Positions 36,666-46,355 are shown, counted from the stretch's first letter. The stretch is 64,000 nucleotides of DNA from Bacteroidales bacterium (GCA_017991835.1 JAGOPY010000009.1:80861-144860), one strand, 5' to 3'. Notes: generated from the sequence alone by a model not told the origin. Made by a program: numbers and translations.

Positions 36666-37604
36666 ATGGCTGTTAAAAAATTCAACTGGTTTACCATTCT
36701 CCGCCTGGCGGGTGTGGCCCTTTTTATCGTCGTCCTGGCCAGGACCGACCTGGGTGAATTATGGAGCTGGATCAGGACGGTTGATGGAACAAGTCTGTTT
36801 CTTGCTATACTTTTTCAATTGCTGGTTCTGCTGATCAAAGCCTGGCGATGGTACAACCTGAACGAGGCAGGGTTTGATGCCCATCGCCTGGGAAGGAGAT
36901 CGGGGGAATTTTTTGAAGGCTATGCCATGGGGGTGATCACGCCCGGTAGGATGGGAGAGCTGATGAAAGCCGGACATGCCGGAACACGGACCGGGATACT
37001 TGGCACCGGTTTACGCGTTATTGCCGAAAGGGGGATGGATCTCAGCATATTCATCGTCGTTGCCGGAATTGCGATGTCGCAGGGCGCCCTGCCCGGGGTC
37101 AGTAATTTGTGGGGCTGGCTGGTGCTCGCGGCCGGAATCCTCGGCATGAGCCTGTCGCTGATCATTCTCATTTCCCCGGGAATGGTACTTTTTGCTGAAT
37201 ATACCATGAAAATGGTCCGGATGCTGCCAAAAGATAAAACGCTGGAGTTTGTCAGCAGAACGCCCTGGAATTCTGCAGGATTTGTAGCCTGGTCGCTGAT
37301 GAGCAACCTGAGTTTCTTTGTATGCTGTTATTTCCTGGCTGCCGGAGTAGGGATCGGCCTCGACATTATCCATGTTTCAGGGGGAGTTGCCGTGGCAGGC
37401 GTGTTGAATTCCATACCGGTCACCGTTATGGGGCTGGGAACCAGGGAGGTAACCTTTCTGTATGTGTTTTCAGCTTTTCCGCGGGCCCAGGTCATGGCCT
37501 TCTCCGGCCTGGTCTTCCTGGTAGCCCAGATTGGCGGCGGTATCATCTCACTGGTGATGGGACAAATCCTCCTGTTCAAATATAAGGCAAATCAAGTCCA
37601 GTGA
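36666..37604 (+). CDS. Lysylphosphatidylglycerol-synthase-like transmembrane protein (UPF0104)
   Basis: This 312-residue polytopic protein has about eight membrane segments and the family motifs GVITPGRMGELMKAG (about 84-98) and NSIPVTVMGLGTREV (about 250-264). Members include flippase-like proteins and the transmembrane part of MprF; most lack the catalytic lysyl domain, as here. It starts 3 bp after the FrhB stop in the same operon. Movement of a lipid-linked intermediate across the membrane is a reasonable inference. Confidence 0.82.
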   Translation: MAVKKFNWFTILRLAGVALFIVVLARTDLGELWSWIRTVDGTSLFLAILFQLLVLLIKAWRWYNLNEAGFDAHRLGRRSGEFFEGYAMGVITPGRMGELMKAGHAGTRTGILGTGLRVIAERGMDLSIFIVVAGIAMSQGALPGVSNLWGWLVLAAGILGMSLSLIILISPGMVLFAEYTMKMVRMLPKDKTLEFVSRTPWNSAGFVAWSLMSNLSFFVCCYFLAAGVGIGLDIIHVSGGVAVAGVLNSIPVTVMGLGTREVTFLYVFSAFPRAQVMAFSGLVFLVAQIGGGIISLVMGQILLFKYKANQVQ

Positions 37605-37660
37605 ATAACGAATAACGAATAATCTTTTAAAGCCGGACATAAATTAACGACTAACGACTT
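37603..37660 (+). repeat. GAATAAC/AACGACT heptamer repeats between two cluster genes
   Basis: GAATAAC occurs three times (last copy with a T) immediately at the stop of the UPF0104 gene, and two AACGACT units precede the epimerase ATG, whose ATGACT resembles a further unit. The repeats thus touch both a stop and a start codon. Confidence 0.7.
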
Positions 37661-38629
37661 ATGACTACCTACACCCTCGTTACGGGAGCCAACGGATACC
37701 TGGGAAGCTACATATGCAGGGAACTGATCAGCAGGGGAATGCCCGTCATCGCGCTGCGGTTCGATCATTATGCTTCGGTCATCCTGGAGCATCCGCTGAT
37801 CGAATATGTTTATTGCGACATTACCCAACCGATACTCCCCCAGCTTGAATCTGCCATCAAAGGAAAAAAAATAAATACAATCATCAATGCGGCCGCATTG
37901 CTGGGGAGTTCAGATTATGAAAAGAACCGGAAGGTGAATGCCGGAGGTGTGATGAATCTCATCGAATTCGCGAAATCGCAGGGGATCAAAAGGTTTATCC
38001 AGATCAGCAGCGTGGTCGTGATAAAAACATTCAAAGGGCCTTATGGCGAAACCAAGCTGATCGGTCAGCAATACGTTGAGCAATCAGGACTTGATTACAC
38101 GGTATTCATTCCCGCTATGATCCTCGGGCCGGAAGGGCTGGGCATCAACCGGATCCTTAAGAACGTATTCCGCTTTCCTTTATTCGTCCCGTTGATCGGA
38201 AGCGGTAAACAAACGCAGCACCCGATCTTCGTCAGGGATTTTGCAAAATATATCGTACTCGCCATCGATAACCCCTCTGCCATCGGAAAAACATACCAGA
38301 TTGCCAGCGACAGGGTCATCTCTTTCCGCGATCTGATCCGGCTTGTACTGAAAATCAAGGGGAAAAGAAGGATATTTGTCAGCTTCCCTGCTCCTTTTGC
38401 CAGGTTGTTGGGTAAATTCTTCCAGAAAACGCAAAAGGTTCCCCTGTTCACCGCAGAACATGTCAAAGGGGTTCTCCAGGACTCCAACCTCGACACCTCC
38501 CTTATCCGCCAGGATCTTGGGGATCATTTCACCCGCCTGGAAGATGCAATGAAATACACCCTGGATGAAATAGGCGGGAATTGGGATTTCTACCTGAAAA
38601 CCAGGAGCGAAAAAGTAGTGAAGCTATAA
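37661..38629 (+). CDS. NAD-dependent epimerase/dehydratase (extended SDR)
   Basis: This 322-residue protein begins with the NAD(P)-binding fold VTGANGYLGSYICREL (4-19) and has the catalytic pair in YGETK (about 128-132). The middle (GPEGLGINRILKN) and C-terminal half follow nucleotide-sugar or polyprenyl-sugar epimerases of the extended SDR family. It closes the plus-strand glycan cluster and converges on the membrane protein at 38640, with only 10 bp between stop codons. Substrate unknown; a nucleotide sugar or polyprenyl-linked sugar is most likely. Confidence 0.82.
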   Translation: MTTYTLVTGANGYLGSYICRELISRGMPVIALRFDHYASVILEHPLIEYVYCDITQPILPQLESAIKGKKINTIINAAALLGSSDYEKNRKVNAGGVMNLIEFAKSQGIKRFIQISSVVVIKTFKGPYGETKLIGQQYVEQSGLDYTVFIPAMILGPEGLGINRILKNVFRFPLFVPLIGSGKQTQHPIFVRDFAKYIVLAIDNPSAIGKTYQIASDRVISFRDLIRLVLKIKGKRRIFVSFPAPFARLLGKFFQKTQKVPLFTAEHVKGVLQDSNLDTSLIRQDLGDHFTRLEDAMKYTLDEIGGNWDFYLKTRSEKVVKL

Positions 38630-38639
38630 TCTGGTCAGC

Positions 38640-40109
38640 TTATTCTTCCCGTGCCTTATCGGCAGAGTCTGCATATAATGCGCTGTATTCTCGGTAAACC
38701 AGCATGATGACAAAGAATGGCAAGAGCCATATAAAGCGGCCCAGGAACCTTTCCGAAACAACAGCGACAAAAGCGGTGAGCAGGGCATTTCCAAGCCAGG
38801 TGAGGACCAGGATGCTCATAAGTATCAGGTAAGGGGAACGACGATCCAGGATTCTCCGGTTCCGGATTATCAGAAAAGCTGCCAGAGCCAGCGAAATCCA
38901 TACAACAACATGTATGATCCTGTTCATATCGCGGAATACCATTGTCCCGGCATACTGCCGTGAATTCTTAAAGGATTTGTAATCATTCGTGTAATAACGC
39001 TTTAAAGGATAATCGATATGCGATCCCTCCCGGAATGAAACATATCCCGTAAGCCCGAAAGCATGCAAAGCCAGTTGAAAATCATCCCATACAGCCTTGA
39101 GATAAATATTCCGGCTTGGCGGATGATCCAGAATTGCTGAATTTATTTCGCCAAATTCCTGGTTACGCACCCTCCAGCAATAGTCCCAGGTTTTCTCGCG
39201 ACAGGGGTGGTCGTAAAGAAAACTGGTATCGGGCCATAAAAACTTATCCAGCCGGTCATATGTGTCAATCTGATCCTTGTATTCGCACAGGTAATACTCC
39301 GGTTCCTTTTCACAACGGTCTTTGATGTATTTCTGCGCTGCCCCTGCCTGCAACAACCGGGAGAAAAAAACGATATTCCCGCTGTTCGACGTCCTGAACC
39401 CTTCGCCATAAATCGTACTGATCAGCGGATTCGTAAGCCATGAAATAACCAGAATGCCTGCAATAATATACACTGACAATTGCTTTACCGGCTTGATCGA
39501 TTTCTCCAGTATTATTTTTAAAATGATGATTGCAAACGCCAGCCCTGTCAATACCGGAAGATTAGACATATGTACAATCAATGATAACCAGACGATTAGC
39601 CCAAGGAACAGCCATGTGTACCAGGGCATCCTTTCCCTGACGACCAGGATAAACAAACCCAGCAGGGCTACCGGCATGAAAATATCGGTCATGATCTGGC
39701 TGACATAGAAGGAAATTCCAGTCGTGACACTCAAAAGGGCAACGGTAATGAAAGGGAGCCAGGCGATCTTTTTCTTGCCTGCCAGCGTATTTACAGCCAG
39801 CCAGATGGTCCAGTATGCAATGATGGCCTGCGTGACGACAACAGACCAGATTGAAAAGATCCTGGAAGTAAACCTGACGAACAGGCAGTATGAAAGCGGG
39901 CGGCTGACGGGGATCTTGGTCCCAAATCCTTCCAGGAGGTAGGTACCCGAGTCGGCATGAAGTATCGGGAATCCGTTCTGAATGGCCGGTCCGATCAGGA
40001 GCAAAATACCGGCTATAAAGAGGGCTGAATTGATCAGGAACAGGATGGATTGCTGACCGGTCATACGGTCCCGGATTCCGGTCAAGTAGTTATTGAATTG
40101 TCTGGCCAT
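38640..40109 (-). CDS. Polytopic membrane protein, GT-C-like, unknown function
   Basis: This 489-residue protein has about eleven membrane segments and a large soluble loop (about 225-375) rich in Cys, Asp and Tyr (DRCEKEPEYYLCEYKDQID and CREKTWDYCWRVRNQEFG), suggesting disulfides in the periplasm. The ATG at 40109 is preferred to a TTG two codons upstream. The early loop LHADSGTYLLEG resembles the acidic first loop of GT-C enzymes. It lies downstream of a DPM-like GT2 (33 bp apart, same strand), mirroring the GT2/polytopic pair at 32.4-34.6 kb. Confidence 0.6.
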   Translation of the reverse strand: MARQFNNYLTGIRDRMTGQQSILFLINSALFIAGILLLIGPAIQNGFPILHADSGTYLLEGFGTKIPVSRPLSYCLFVRFTSRIFSIWSVVVTQAIIAYWTIWLAVNTLAGKKKIAWLPFITVALLSVTTGISFYVSQIMTDIFMPVALLGLFILVVRERMPWYTWLFLGLIVWLSLIVHMSNLPVLTGLAFAIIILKIILEKSIKPVKQLSVYIIAGILVISWLTNPLISTIYGEGFRTSNSGNIVFFSRLLQAGAAQKYIKDRCEKEPEYYLCEYKDQIDTYDRLDKFLWPDTSFLYDHPCREKTWDYCWRVRNQEFGEINSAILDHPPSRNIYLKAVWDDFQLALHAFGLTGYVSFREGSHIDYPLKRYYTNDYKSFKNSRQYAGTMVFRDMNRIIHVVVWISLALAAFLIIRNRRILDRRSPYLILMSILVLTWLGNALLTAFVAVVSERFLGRFIWLLPFFVIMLVYREYSALYADSADKAREE

Positions 40110-40142
40110 GAGCAACTTCTGTTGAAAATATCCGGAACTTCT

Positions 40143-40877
40143 TTACTTCAGGTATCTCTTACTGAACAAATTATATTTAAGGATGCACCAAATAGCCCGG
40201 AAACCGTCACGGGCTCCTATTTTCTTTCCCTCTTCATAGGTCCTGCCATAATAAGAGATGCCGACCTCATAAATCCTGATCTTTGGAAAGCGGGAAATCT
40301 TGGCTGTAACTTCAGGTTCAAATCCGAACCGGTTTTCTTTAAAATAGATCTTCTTGATATAATCAGATTTGAAAAGCTTATAACAAGTTTCCATATCTGT
40401 AAGATTAAGATTAGTGAACATGTTGGAGATGAAGGTGAGGAATTTATTACCGATGGTATGCCAGAAAAACAGGATGCGGTGGGGCTTGCTCCCCATGAAC
40501 CTGGAGCCGTAAACCACATCGGCAAATCCATTCACAACAGGCTTAAGCAGGTCGTTGTACTCTTCCGGATCATATTCCAGGTCGGCATCCTGGATGATCA
40601 GGTACTCACCAGACGCTTCCTGAATGCCCCGGTGAAGCGCTGCCCCTTTTCCCATATTGACGGGCTGGTTGAATAACCTGACATTGGCCTGTTTATGCTC
40701 TACAATATATTGGTTTACAACCTTCTCCGTTTCATCTTTCGAACAATCATTCACAATGATGATCTCCTTTTCAATATCATTGATAAGCCTGACGGCGAGA
40801 ACCTTGTCAAGGATCAGGTGAATGGTCCGGGCTTCATTGTAAGCAGGGACGATAATCGATAATCTTTTGATTTCCAT
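40143..40877 (-). CDS. Family 2 glycosyltransferase, dolichyl-phosphate-mannose-synthase-like
   Basis: This 244-residue soluble GT2 has [25 protein letters not shown], the metal motif [14 protein letters not shown] and the GSRFMG block characteristic of DPM1-type polyprenyl-phosphate sugar synthases. There is no membrane tail, in contrast to the GT2 at 33780. The ATG at 40877 precedes the first conserved strand directly; a start at 40895 is less likely. It probably produces a lipid-phosphate sugar for the polytopic protein encoded next. Confidence 0.88.
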   Translation of the reverse strand: MEIKRLSIIVPAYNEARTIHLILDKVLAVRLINDIEKEIIIVNDCSKDETEKVVNQYIVEHKQANVRLFNQPVNMGKGAALHRGIQEASGEYLIIQDADLEYDPEEYNDLLKPVVNGFADVVYGSRFMGSKPHRILFFWHTIGNKFLTFISNMFTNLNLTDMETCYKLFKSDYIKKIYFKENRFGFEPEVTAKISRFPKIRIYEVGISYYGRTYEEGKKIGARDGFRAIWCILKYNLFSKRYLK

Positions 40878-40952
40878 GGATGATCTTATGAGCATAATAC
40901 CGAATCTTCATCAAAAGAAATAAAAATTCCGTTTGATGGGAAATAAAATGCG

Positions 40953-43439
40953 CTATTCATGATAATAAACCCGTTTCACCCGTCTCGACAGACCGGCCAG
41001 CACCTCATACGGGATGGTGCCCATCTCCTTTGCCAGCTCCTGCAGCGGCCGTTCCGGGCCGAAAATGATCACCTCATCTCCCTCTTCCGCTTCGATCCCG
41101 GTGATATCCAGCATGCACATGTCCATGCACACCCGGCCGATAACCGGCACCCGTTTGCCGCCAACCATCAGGTGCCCCTTTCCGTTGCTCAGCGCCAGGC
41201 TTAGCCCGTCGGCATAACCGATCGGGACGATTGCCATCCGGATCTGCTTTTTTGCCCGGAAAGCACGGTTGTAGCCGATGCTTTCCCCGGCCGCCACCGT
41301 TTTAATCTGCGAAATAGCCGATTTCAGCCTGCCCACGGGTTGCAGCCGGGGTTGCTCCTCCTCCAGCGTGGCAATCCCGTACAGGCTGATCCCCAGCCGT
41401 ACCATGTCGAACTGCGCTTCGGGGTAACAGGTGATCCCCGCGGAATTCAGGATGTGCATCATCACCGGGTGCCCCGCCTGGTCGGTTATCTTCGAAGCCA
41501 TCCTCCGGAAATTCTCAATCTGGTAGCGGGTAAAGTCGGTTTCCTTCTTGTCTTCGCTGGCCGCGAGATGCGAGAATACCGACTGGACATAGATCATCCG
41601 GTTGGCTTTCAGCTTGTCGATCAGCCGGTCGAGGTCCTCTTCCAGGAATCCCAGCCGGTGCATGCCCGTATCGAGTTTAATATGGATCTTAACCGGCTTG
41701 TTCTTTGGCAGGATGTTCTTTTTTATGGCATTCTCCAGCTTGTCAAAAATCCGGTGGCTGTATATTTCGGGTTCCAGGCTGTGCTGTATGATGGCGTCGA
41801 AGCTCTCCTCATCCGGGTTCATCACCATGATTGGCACGTTGATCCCGGCTTTCCGGAGTTCCACCCCTTCGTCGGCATAGGCCACGGCCAGGTAGTCGAT
41901 CCGGTGGAACTGCAGCGCATTGGCCACCTCAAAACTGCCGATCCCGTAGGAAAATGCTTTTACCATCGCCATGATCTTCGTCCCCGGCCGGATCACCGAA
42001 CGGTAATAGTTCAGGTTGTGCTCCAGGGCGTTGAGATTGATCTCCAGCACCGTCTCGTGGGTCTTCTGCTGCAGGGCCAGGCTGATCTGCTCGAATTCGA
42101 AGACGCGGGCCCCTTTGAGCAGGATCACCTCGTTGTTGAAAGCGGCAAAGGAGAACCGCTGGAGGAAATCGGCCGTATTCTGGAAAAATGACTTCTCGAG
42201 GCTGAATTTGTCGGCCTGCCGTGAGATTGCCGGTCCTATGCCGATCAGCCGGTCGATGTTTTTATTGCGGATGATGGCGGCAATTTCGCCGTACAGTTCA
42301 TCTTCATCCTTCCCGCTCTGAAGAATATCGGAGATTATGATCGTCTTTTTCTTCTGGCTGGCCTGCTGCCGGAGAAAATCGATCGCAATGCTGAGCGAGT
42401 TGATATCGGAGTTGTAGCTGTCGTTGATAACCGTGCAATGATTGATGCCCGCTTTCAACTCGAGGCGCATGGCAATCGGCTGGAGCGCTTCAAAAAGGCC
42501 TGTGAGCGATTCCGCCTCGTAACCGAGCAACAGCATCACCGACCAGCAATGAATGGCATTTTCGACCGAGGCGTTGTCGGAGAACGGGATGGTGATGCTG
42601 ATCTCCCGGCCCCTGAAAACGGCGCGGATATTCGTTTTATGCGCATTGTCCGGCCTCACCTCCCGGATACGGAGGTCGGCCTCCTGCTTATGGCTCCAGG
42701 TGAAGGTTTTGATATTCTTGCTGATTCCCGACCGGATAATGACCTCCCGCACCTCGGGATGGTCAAGACAATAAATCAGCGTTTCGACATGGGTAAAAAG
42801 AAAAAGCTTCTCCCCAACCTTCTGCTGCAGGCTCATGAAGTTCTCCCCGTGGGCTTCGCCGATATTGGTAAAAACGCCGATCGTCGGCTGAATGATCGTC
42901 TCCAGCCGGATCATCTCATCGGGTTCCGAAATCCCGGCTTCAAAGATAGCCATCTCGTAAGGTGTATCCATTTGCCATACCGACAGGGGCACCCCGATCT
43001 GGGAATTGTAGCTTTTCGGGCTCCGTACCGTTTTCCGGCTCTTGCTCAGCAACTGGTAGAGCCACTCTTTAACGATGGTCTTTCCGTTGCTGCCGGTAAT
43101 CCCGACGACGGGTATCCGGAATTTCTCGCGGTGTTTCCTGGCCAGCGCCTGAAGGGCATGCAGCGTATTTTTGACAAGAATGAAGTTGGCTTCAGGATAA
43201 GCTTCCGGATCGGCCGGAAGACGGCTGACGACAAAGTCGCGGATCCCTTTCCCGTAAAGCTCCGGGATATAATGATGACCGTCGTTCCGTTTGCTTTTGA
43301 GGGCGAAAAAAAGGCATTGTTCGGGCGCTATCAGCTTTCGGCTGTCGATCAGGATATCCCGGATATTCCTTTCTATAAAGGGGGAAGAGGAAGGATTGCC
43401 ATTGACAATGCTGACGATTTCGGAAATACTGTACTCCAT
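40953..43439 (-). CDS. murF-alr: Fused MurF (UDP-MurNAc-tripeptide D-Ala-D-Ala ligase) and alanine racemase
   Basis: This 828-residue fusion is typical of Bacteroidetes. Residues 1 to about 455 are MurF, with the ATP loop GITGSNGKT (113-121), which ligates D-Ala-D-Ala to the peptidoglycan precursor. From about 455 the protein is alanine racemase: VLEINLNALEHNL, the PLP lysine K494 in MVKAFSYG, the IGYNRAF tyrosine region and IGYADG. Joining the two puts D-Ala production and use in one polypeptide. MurF catalytic residues appear intact. It is followed 24 bp upstream (minus strand) by pdxA, a source of PLP for the racemase. Confidence 0.95.
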   Translation of the reverse strand: MEYSISEIVSIVNGNPSSSPFIERNIRDILIDSRKLIAPEQCLFFALKSKRNDGHHYIPELYGKGIRDFVVSRLPADPEAYPEANFILVKNTLHALQALARKHREKFRIPVVGITGSNGKTIVKEWLYQLLSKSRKTVRSPKSYNSQIGVPLSVWQMDTPYEMAIFEAGISEPDEMIRLETIIQPTIGVFTNIGEAHGENFMSLQQKVGEKLFLFTHVETLIYCLDHPEVREVIIRSGISKNIKTFTWSHKQEADLRIREVRPDNAHKTNIRAVFRGREISITIPFSDNASVENAIHCWSVMLLLGYEAESLTGLFEALQPIAMRLELKAGINHCTVINDSYNSDINSLSIAIDFLRQQASQKKKTIIISDILQSGKDEDELYGEIAAIIRNKNIDRLIGIGPAISRQADKFSLEKSFFQNTADFLQRFSFAAFNNEVILLKGARVFEFEQISLALQQKTHETVLEINLNALEHNLNYYRSVIRPGTKIMAMVKAFSYGIGSFEVANALQFHRIDYLAVAYADEGVELRKAGINVPIMVMNPDEESFDAIIQHSLEPEIYSHRIFDKLENAIKKNILPKNKPVKIHIKLDTGMHRLGFLEEDLDRLIDKLKANRMIYVQSVFSHLAASEDKKETDFTRYQIENFRRMASKITDQAGHPVMMHILNSAGITCYPEAQFDMVRLGISLYGIATLEEEQPRLQPVGRLKSAISQIKTVAAGESIGYNRAFRAKKQIRMAIVPIGYADGLSLALSNGKGHLMVGGKRVPVIGRVCMDMCMLDITGIEAEEGDEVIIFGPERPLQELAKEMGTIPYEVLAGLSRRVKRVYYHE

Positions 43440-43463
43440 AAAAGGGTAAGAAGATAGATAGTT

Positions 43464-44624
43464 TTACTGGCCTGCCACCAGGCCGCCATTGGCTGCTTCG
43501 TCGGCAGCCCCGGGGATCTCTTTTTCGATGACTGCGTCGGAATTCGATTCAATGTCTTTGAGAAAATTCTGCAGCGGTTTGTTGTTCAGCTCATCGAATT
43601 CTTTACGGTTATTGAAAATGTCGATAGCCAGGTAAACCGCTTCGCGGAACGAAACGTGGGAGGCCAGGTTTTTGCCGGCGATATCGTAGGCTGTGCCATG
43701 GGCCGGTGATGTCCGGATGAATGGCAGCCCGGCTGTAAAATTGACGCCGCGGTCGAACGACAATGTTTTGAACGGGATCATCCCCTGGTCGTGATACATG
43801 GCCAGGATGCCGTCGAATTTCACATAGCTGTTGGAACCGAAGAAACCATCAGCGGAATAAGGACCGTAAACGATGATATTTTTATTCCAGGCTTGCTCAA
43901 CGGCAGGTGCAATAACTTTCTGGTCTTCCTCCCCGATCACTCCCAGGTCGCCGGCGTGAGGGTTCAGCCCCAGCAGCGCGATCTTCGGCTTGCGGATGCC
44001 GAAATCGCGTATCAGGCTCCGGTGCAATAGTTCGATCTTGCGCAGGATCAGCTCGGTAGTCAATGCTTTCGGGACATCCTTCAGGGGAATATGGCCGGTA
44101 ATGACACCAACCCGGAGCTTATCGCAGACCATCAGCATCAGGTGTTCCTTTCCGCCGGCTTTATCCGACAAATATTCGCTGTGGCCCGGGAATCTGAAGT
44201 TGGCTGTCTGCATGTTTTTCTTATTGATCGGGGCGGTAACCAGGACATCAATATGGCGTTGCAGCAGATCCTGCGTGGCCGTTTCCAGCGCTTTAAAAGC
44301 CAGTTGTCCGGCTATCTCCGTCGATTTCCCCAGGTCGATCTTCACCTCATCGTAGATCACGTTGACGATGTTCATCCTCCGGTGAATGGCCGAAGCGGCA
44401 TTCTTGACAAGGTTGAAGTTTATCTCACTGATATTTAACGACTTCCTATGGTAGGAGGCTACTTTCGACGAGCCATAAACGACCGGCGTGATCGATTCGA
44501 GCATTCTTTGGTCGTGGAAAGTTTTCATGATGATCTCGTAGCCGATGCCGTTCATGTCGCCATGAGTGATCCCGACCTTAACGCGGTCGGTATCATGCCT
44601 GTGTCTTTCGTCGGTATATTCCAT
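43464..44624 (-). CDS. pdxA: 4-hydroxythreonine-4-phosphate dehydrogenase
   Basis: This 386-residue enzyme of pyridoxal phosphate synthesis has the N-terminal GITHGDMNGIGYEI, the metal and substrate motifs GHSEYLSD and LNPHAGDLG, and MYHDQGMIPFKTL. It oxidises 4-phosphohydroxythreonine with NAD. It precedes murF-alr by 24 bp on the same strand, so PLP synthesis and the PLP-dependent racemase may be co-expressed. The C-terminal 25 residues are acidic and not conserved in the family. A perfect -7 box lies 16 nt upstream of the ATG. Confidence 0.94.
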   Translation of the reverse strand: MEYTDERHRHDTDRVKVGITHGDMNGIGYEIIMKTFHDQRMLESITPVVYGSSKVASYHRKSLNISEINFNLVKNAASAIHRRMNIVNVIYDEVKIDLGKSTEIAGQLAFKALETATQDLLQRHIDVLVTAPINKKNMQTANFRFPGHSEYLSDKAGGKEHLMLMVCDKLRVGVITGHIPLKDVPKALTTELILRKIELLHRSLIRDFGIRKPKIALLGLNPHAGDLGVIGEEDQKVIAPAVEQAWNKNIIVYGPYSADGFFGSNSYVKFDGILAMYHDQGMIPFKTLSFDRGVNFTAGLPFIRTSPAHGTAYDIAGKNLASHVSFREAVYLAIDIFNNRKEFDELNNKPLQNFLKDIESNSDAVIEKEIPGAADEAANGGLVAGQ

Positions 44625-44640
44625 CCCTGAAAAATTTAAG

Positions 44641-44648
44641 CAAATGTA
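44641..44648 (-). promoter_or_regulatory. -7 box TACATTTG of pdxA
   Basis: The minus strand reads TACATTTG, a perfect match within the 28-bp gap between pepA and pdxA, showing that pdxA-murF-alr can be transcribed independently of pepA. Confidence 0.55.
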
Positions 44649-44652
44649 ATTT

Positions 44653-46092
44653 TTATTTGCTCACTTTGTTTTCTAAAAACTCAACCAGCAGCCTGACACC
44701 GAATCCTGTTCCGCCGGAGGTCCGGTAGCTGTCTTTTTTCTCGATCCAGGCCGGGCCGGCAATATCGAGATGGATGAAAGGATAGTCGGTGAAATGGGCC
44801 AGGAATTTGCCTGCGGTGATCATGCCGGCATCGATTCCGCCGATGTTTTTGATATCGGCCACATCCGATTTGATCAGTTCGCCGTATTCGTCCCAGAAAG
44901 GAAATTCCGCCACCCGTTCATAAACCTGGTCACCGCTGGCTTTGAGTTTCGTCATCTCTTCTGTGGCCTCCTTCTCCATGGCCACCACGCCATACCGGCC
45001 GATAGCACGGCTGGCGGCCCCGGTGAGGGTAGCGGCGGTAATCACCAGCCCCGGTTTGTACATGCGGGCATAGCTCAGCGCGTCGCCCAGGATCAGGCGC
45101 CCTTCGGCATCGGTGTTAAGCACCTCGACGGTTGTTCCGTCGAACATCCGGATCACGTCGCCCGGGGCAATGGCGGTGGCGTCGAGGCGGTTGTCGGTAG
45201 CCGGCATCAGGGCTATGACGTGGAGCGGCAGGTTCAGCCTGGCTACCGTGTACAGGGCGGAAGCCATCGTGGCGGCGCCGGCCATATCGCATTTCATCCC
45301 GTCCATGAAGGCGCCCGTTTTCAGGTTCAGTCCGCCCGTGTCGAACACCACCCCTTTGCCTACGAGGATAATGGGCTTTTTATTCACCGGCTTTTCCGGT
45401 TTCCATTCCATGATCGTGAAGGTCGGCGGTTCGGTACTACCTTTGTTGACGGCCAGCAGGCCACCCATTTTCAGCGCTTCGATCTTGTTTTTGTTGAGCA
45501 CCTCCACCTTGATTCCCGCTTCCTCGCCCATCTTCCTGAACTCGTTCGAAAGGACCGTAGCGGTGAGGTGCGACACCGGCTCGTTGACCAGGTCGCGGCA
45601 ACGGAGCACTGCTCCCGTGATGATGTTCAGCCGGTCGATCTGCCCATCTTTTATCACTTTCGACAGGATACCGACCGAAGCCAGCGTATTCTCTTTCTCT
45701 TTCCGTTCTTTTTCCGACTTATATTTCAGGAACTGGTAGCTGCCCAGCGCCATCCCTTCGACCAGGGCAAGGGTTTCCAACCCTTTTCCGTCAACATCCA
45801 CTACCACAACGCTTTTCGCCTTAAGCTCGTTGAGCCTGGAAGCCAGCAGGTCGCCGGCCTTGCGGCAGTTCTCAACCCGTTTGTGACCGCTCTTTTCCTC
45901 TTTGATCACCTGGACGATCATCCATTTTCCGAGGCGGTCGAACAGCACCGTTTCCTTTTTCTGATCCTTAACAACCACGGCTGCATATTCAATTTCTTCC
46001 TTTGAAAGATAATCCGGGCCGATATTTTTCACGTCGGCGGTCAGCAGGACGAGGTTATCGTCGTGCGTTATTTTACTGATCTTTTTCGGCAT
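44653..46092 (-). CDS. pepA: Leucyl aminopeptidase, M17 family
   Basis: This 479-residue enzyme has the M17 signature NTDAEGRL and the metal-site strands GKGVVFDTGGLNLKTG and MKCDMAGAA, so both zinc sites and the active-site lysine and arginine are present. It removes N-terminal residues from peptides in the cytosol. The ATG at 46092 is chosen because the longer frame's TTG at 46119 lies in the -7 box. Upstream are two direct copies of a 16-bp motif (46135-46172) that look like operators. In E. coli PepA is also a DNA-binding protein, but no evidence for that is visible here. Confidence 0.93.
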   Translation of the reverse strand: MPKKISKITHDDNLVLLTADVKNIGPDYLSKEEIEYAAVVVKDQKKETVLFDRLGKWMIVQVIKEEKSGHKRVENCRKAGDLLASRLNELKAKSVVVVDVDGKGLETLALVEGMALGSYQFLKYKSEKERKEKENTLASVGILSKVIKDGQIDRLNIITGAVLRCRDLVNEPVSHLTATVLSNEFRKMGEEAGIKVEVLNKNKIEALKMGGLLAVNKGSTEPPTFTIMEWKPEKPVNKKPIILVGKGVVFDTGGLNLKTGAFMDGMKCDMAGAATMASALYTVARLNLPLHVIALMPATDNRLDATAIAPGDVIRMFDGTTVEVLNTDAEGRLILGDALSYARMYKPGLVITAATLTGAASRAIGRYGVVAMEKEATEEMTKLKASGDQVYERVAEFPFWDEYGELIKSDVADIKNIGGIDAGMITAGKFLAHFTDYPFIHLDIAGPAWIEKKDSYRTSGGTGFGVRLLVEFLENKVSK

Positions 46093-46116
46093 AGGGTTCG
46101 TTTTAAGAATAACAGA

Positions 46117-46124
46117 CAAAAGTA
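46117..46124 (-). promoter_or_regulatory. -7 box TACTTTTG of pepA
   Basis: The minus strand reads TACTTTTG, 24 nt upstream of the ATG at 46092. It overlaps the only alternative upstream start codon (TTG at 46119). Confidence 0.6.
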
Positions 46125-46134
46125 AGGAAGAAAC

Positions 46135-46189
46135 TGAGACTCCATCTCAATTTCTATGAGACTCCATCTCAAATTAAGCAGATGGAGTC
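46135..46189. promoter_or_regulatory. Tandem operator-like sites upstream of pepA
   Basis: TGAGACTCCATCTCAA occurs twice (46135-46150 and 46157-46172), 22 bp apart or two helical turns. Each copy contains the dyad TGAGA-N5-TCTCA. A third, inverted half (GATGGAGTC) is at 46181-46189. They lie just upstream of the pepA -7 box, where a repressor or activator would bind; a small repeat element is the alternative. Confidence 0.45.
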
Positions 46190-46355
46190 GTAATGAGCCA
46201 ACCCTGTACCCATTCTAAACCAGCTACTTATTAAAATATTTTACGCCGGCCGGGTATTTTTCTCGAAAAAAACGGATTAATAAGATGTGATGGAGGACGC
46301 AATTTACGTCCTCCAATTTCTTTAACATTATTATTTCACGTGAAAACCTGTGCCT

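Noticed and set aside
42438..43457. Long open frame antisense to murF-alr (339 codons)
   Set aside because: It is opposite the conserved MurF domain and has no recognisable features.
44770..46005. Long open frame antisense to pepA (411 codons)
   Set aside because: It lies wholly opposite a well-conserved M17 aminopeptidase and its translation shows no domain; it is a shadow of high-GC codon bias.
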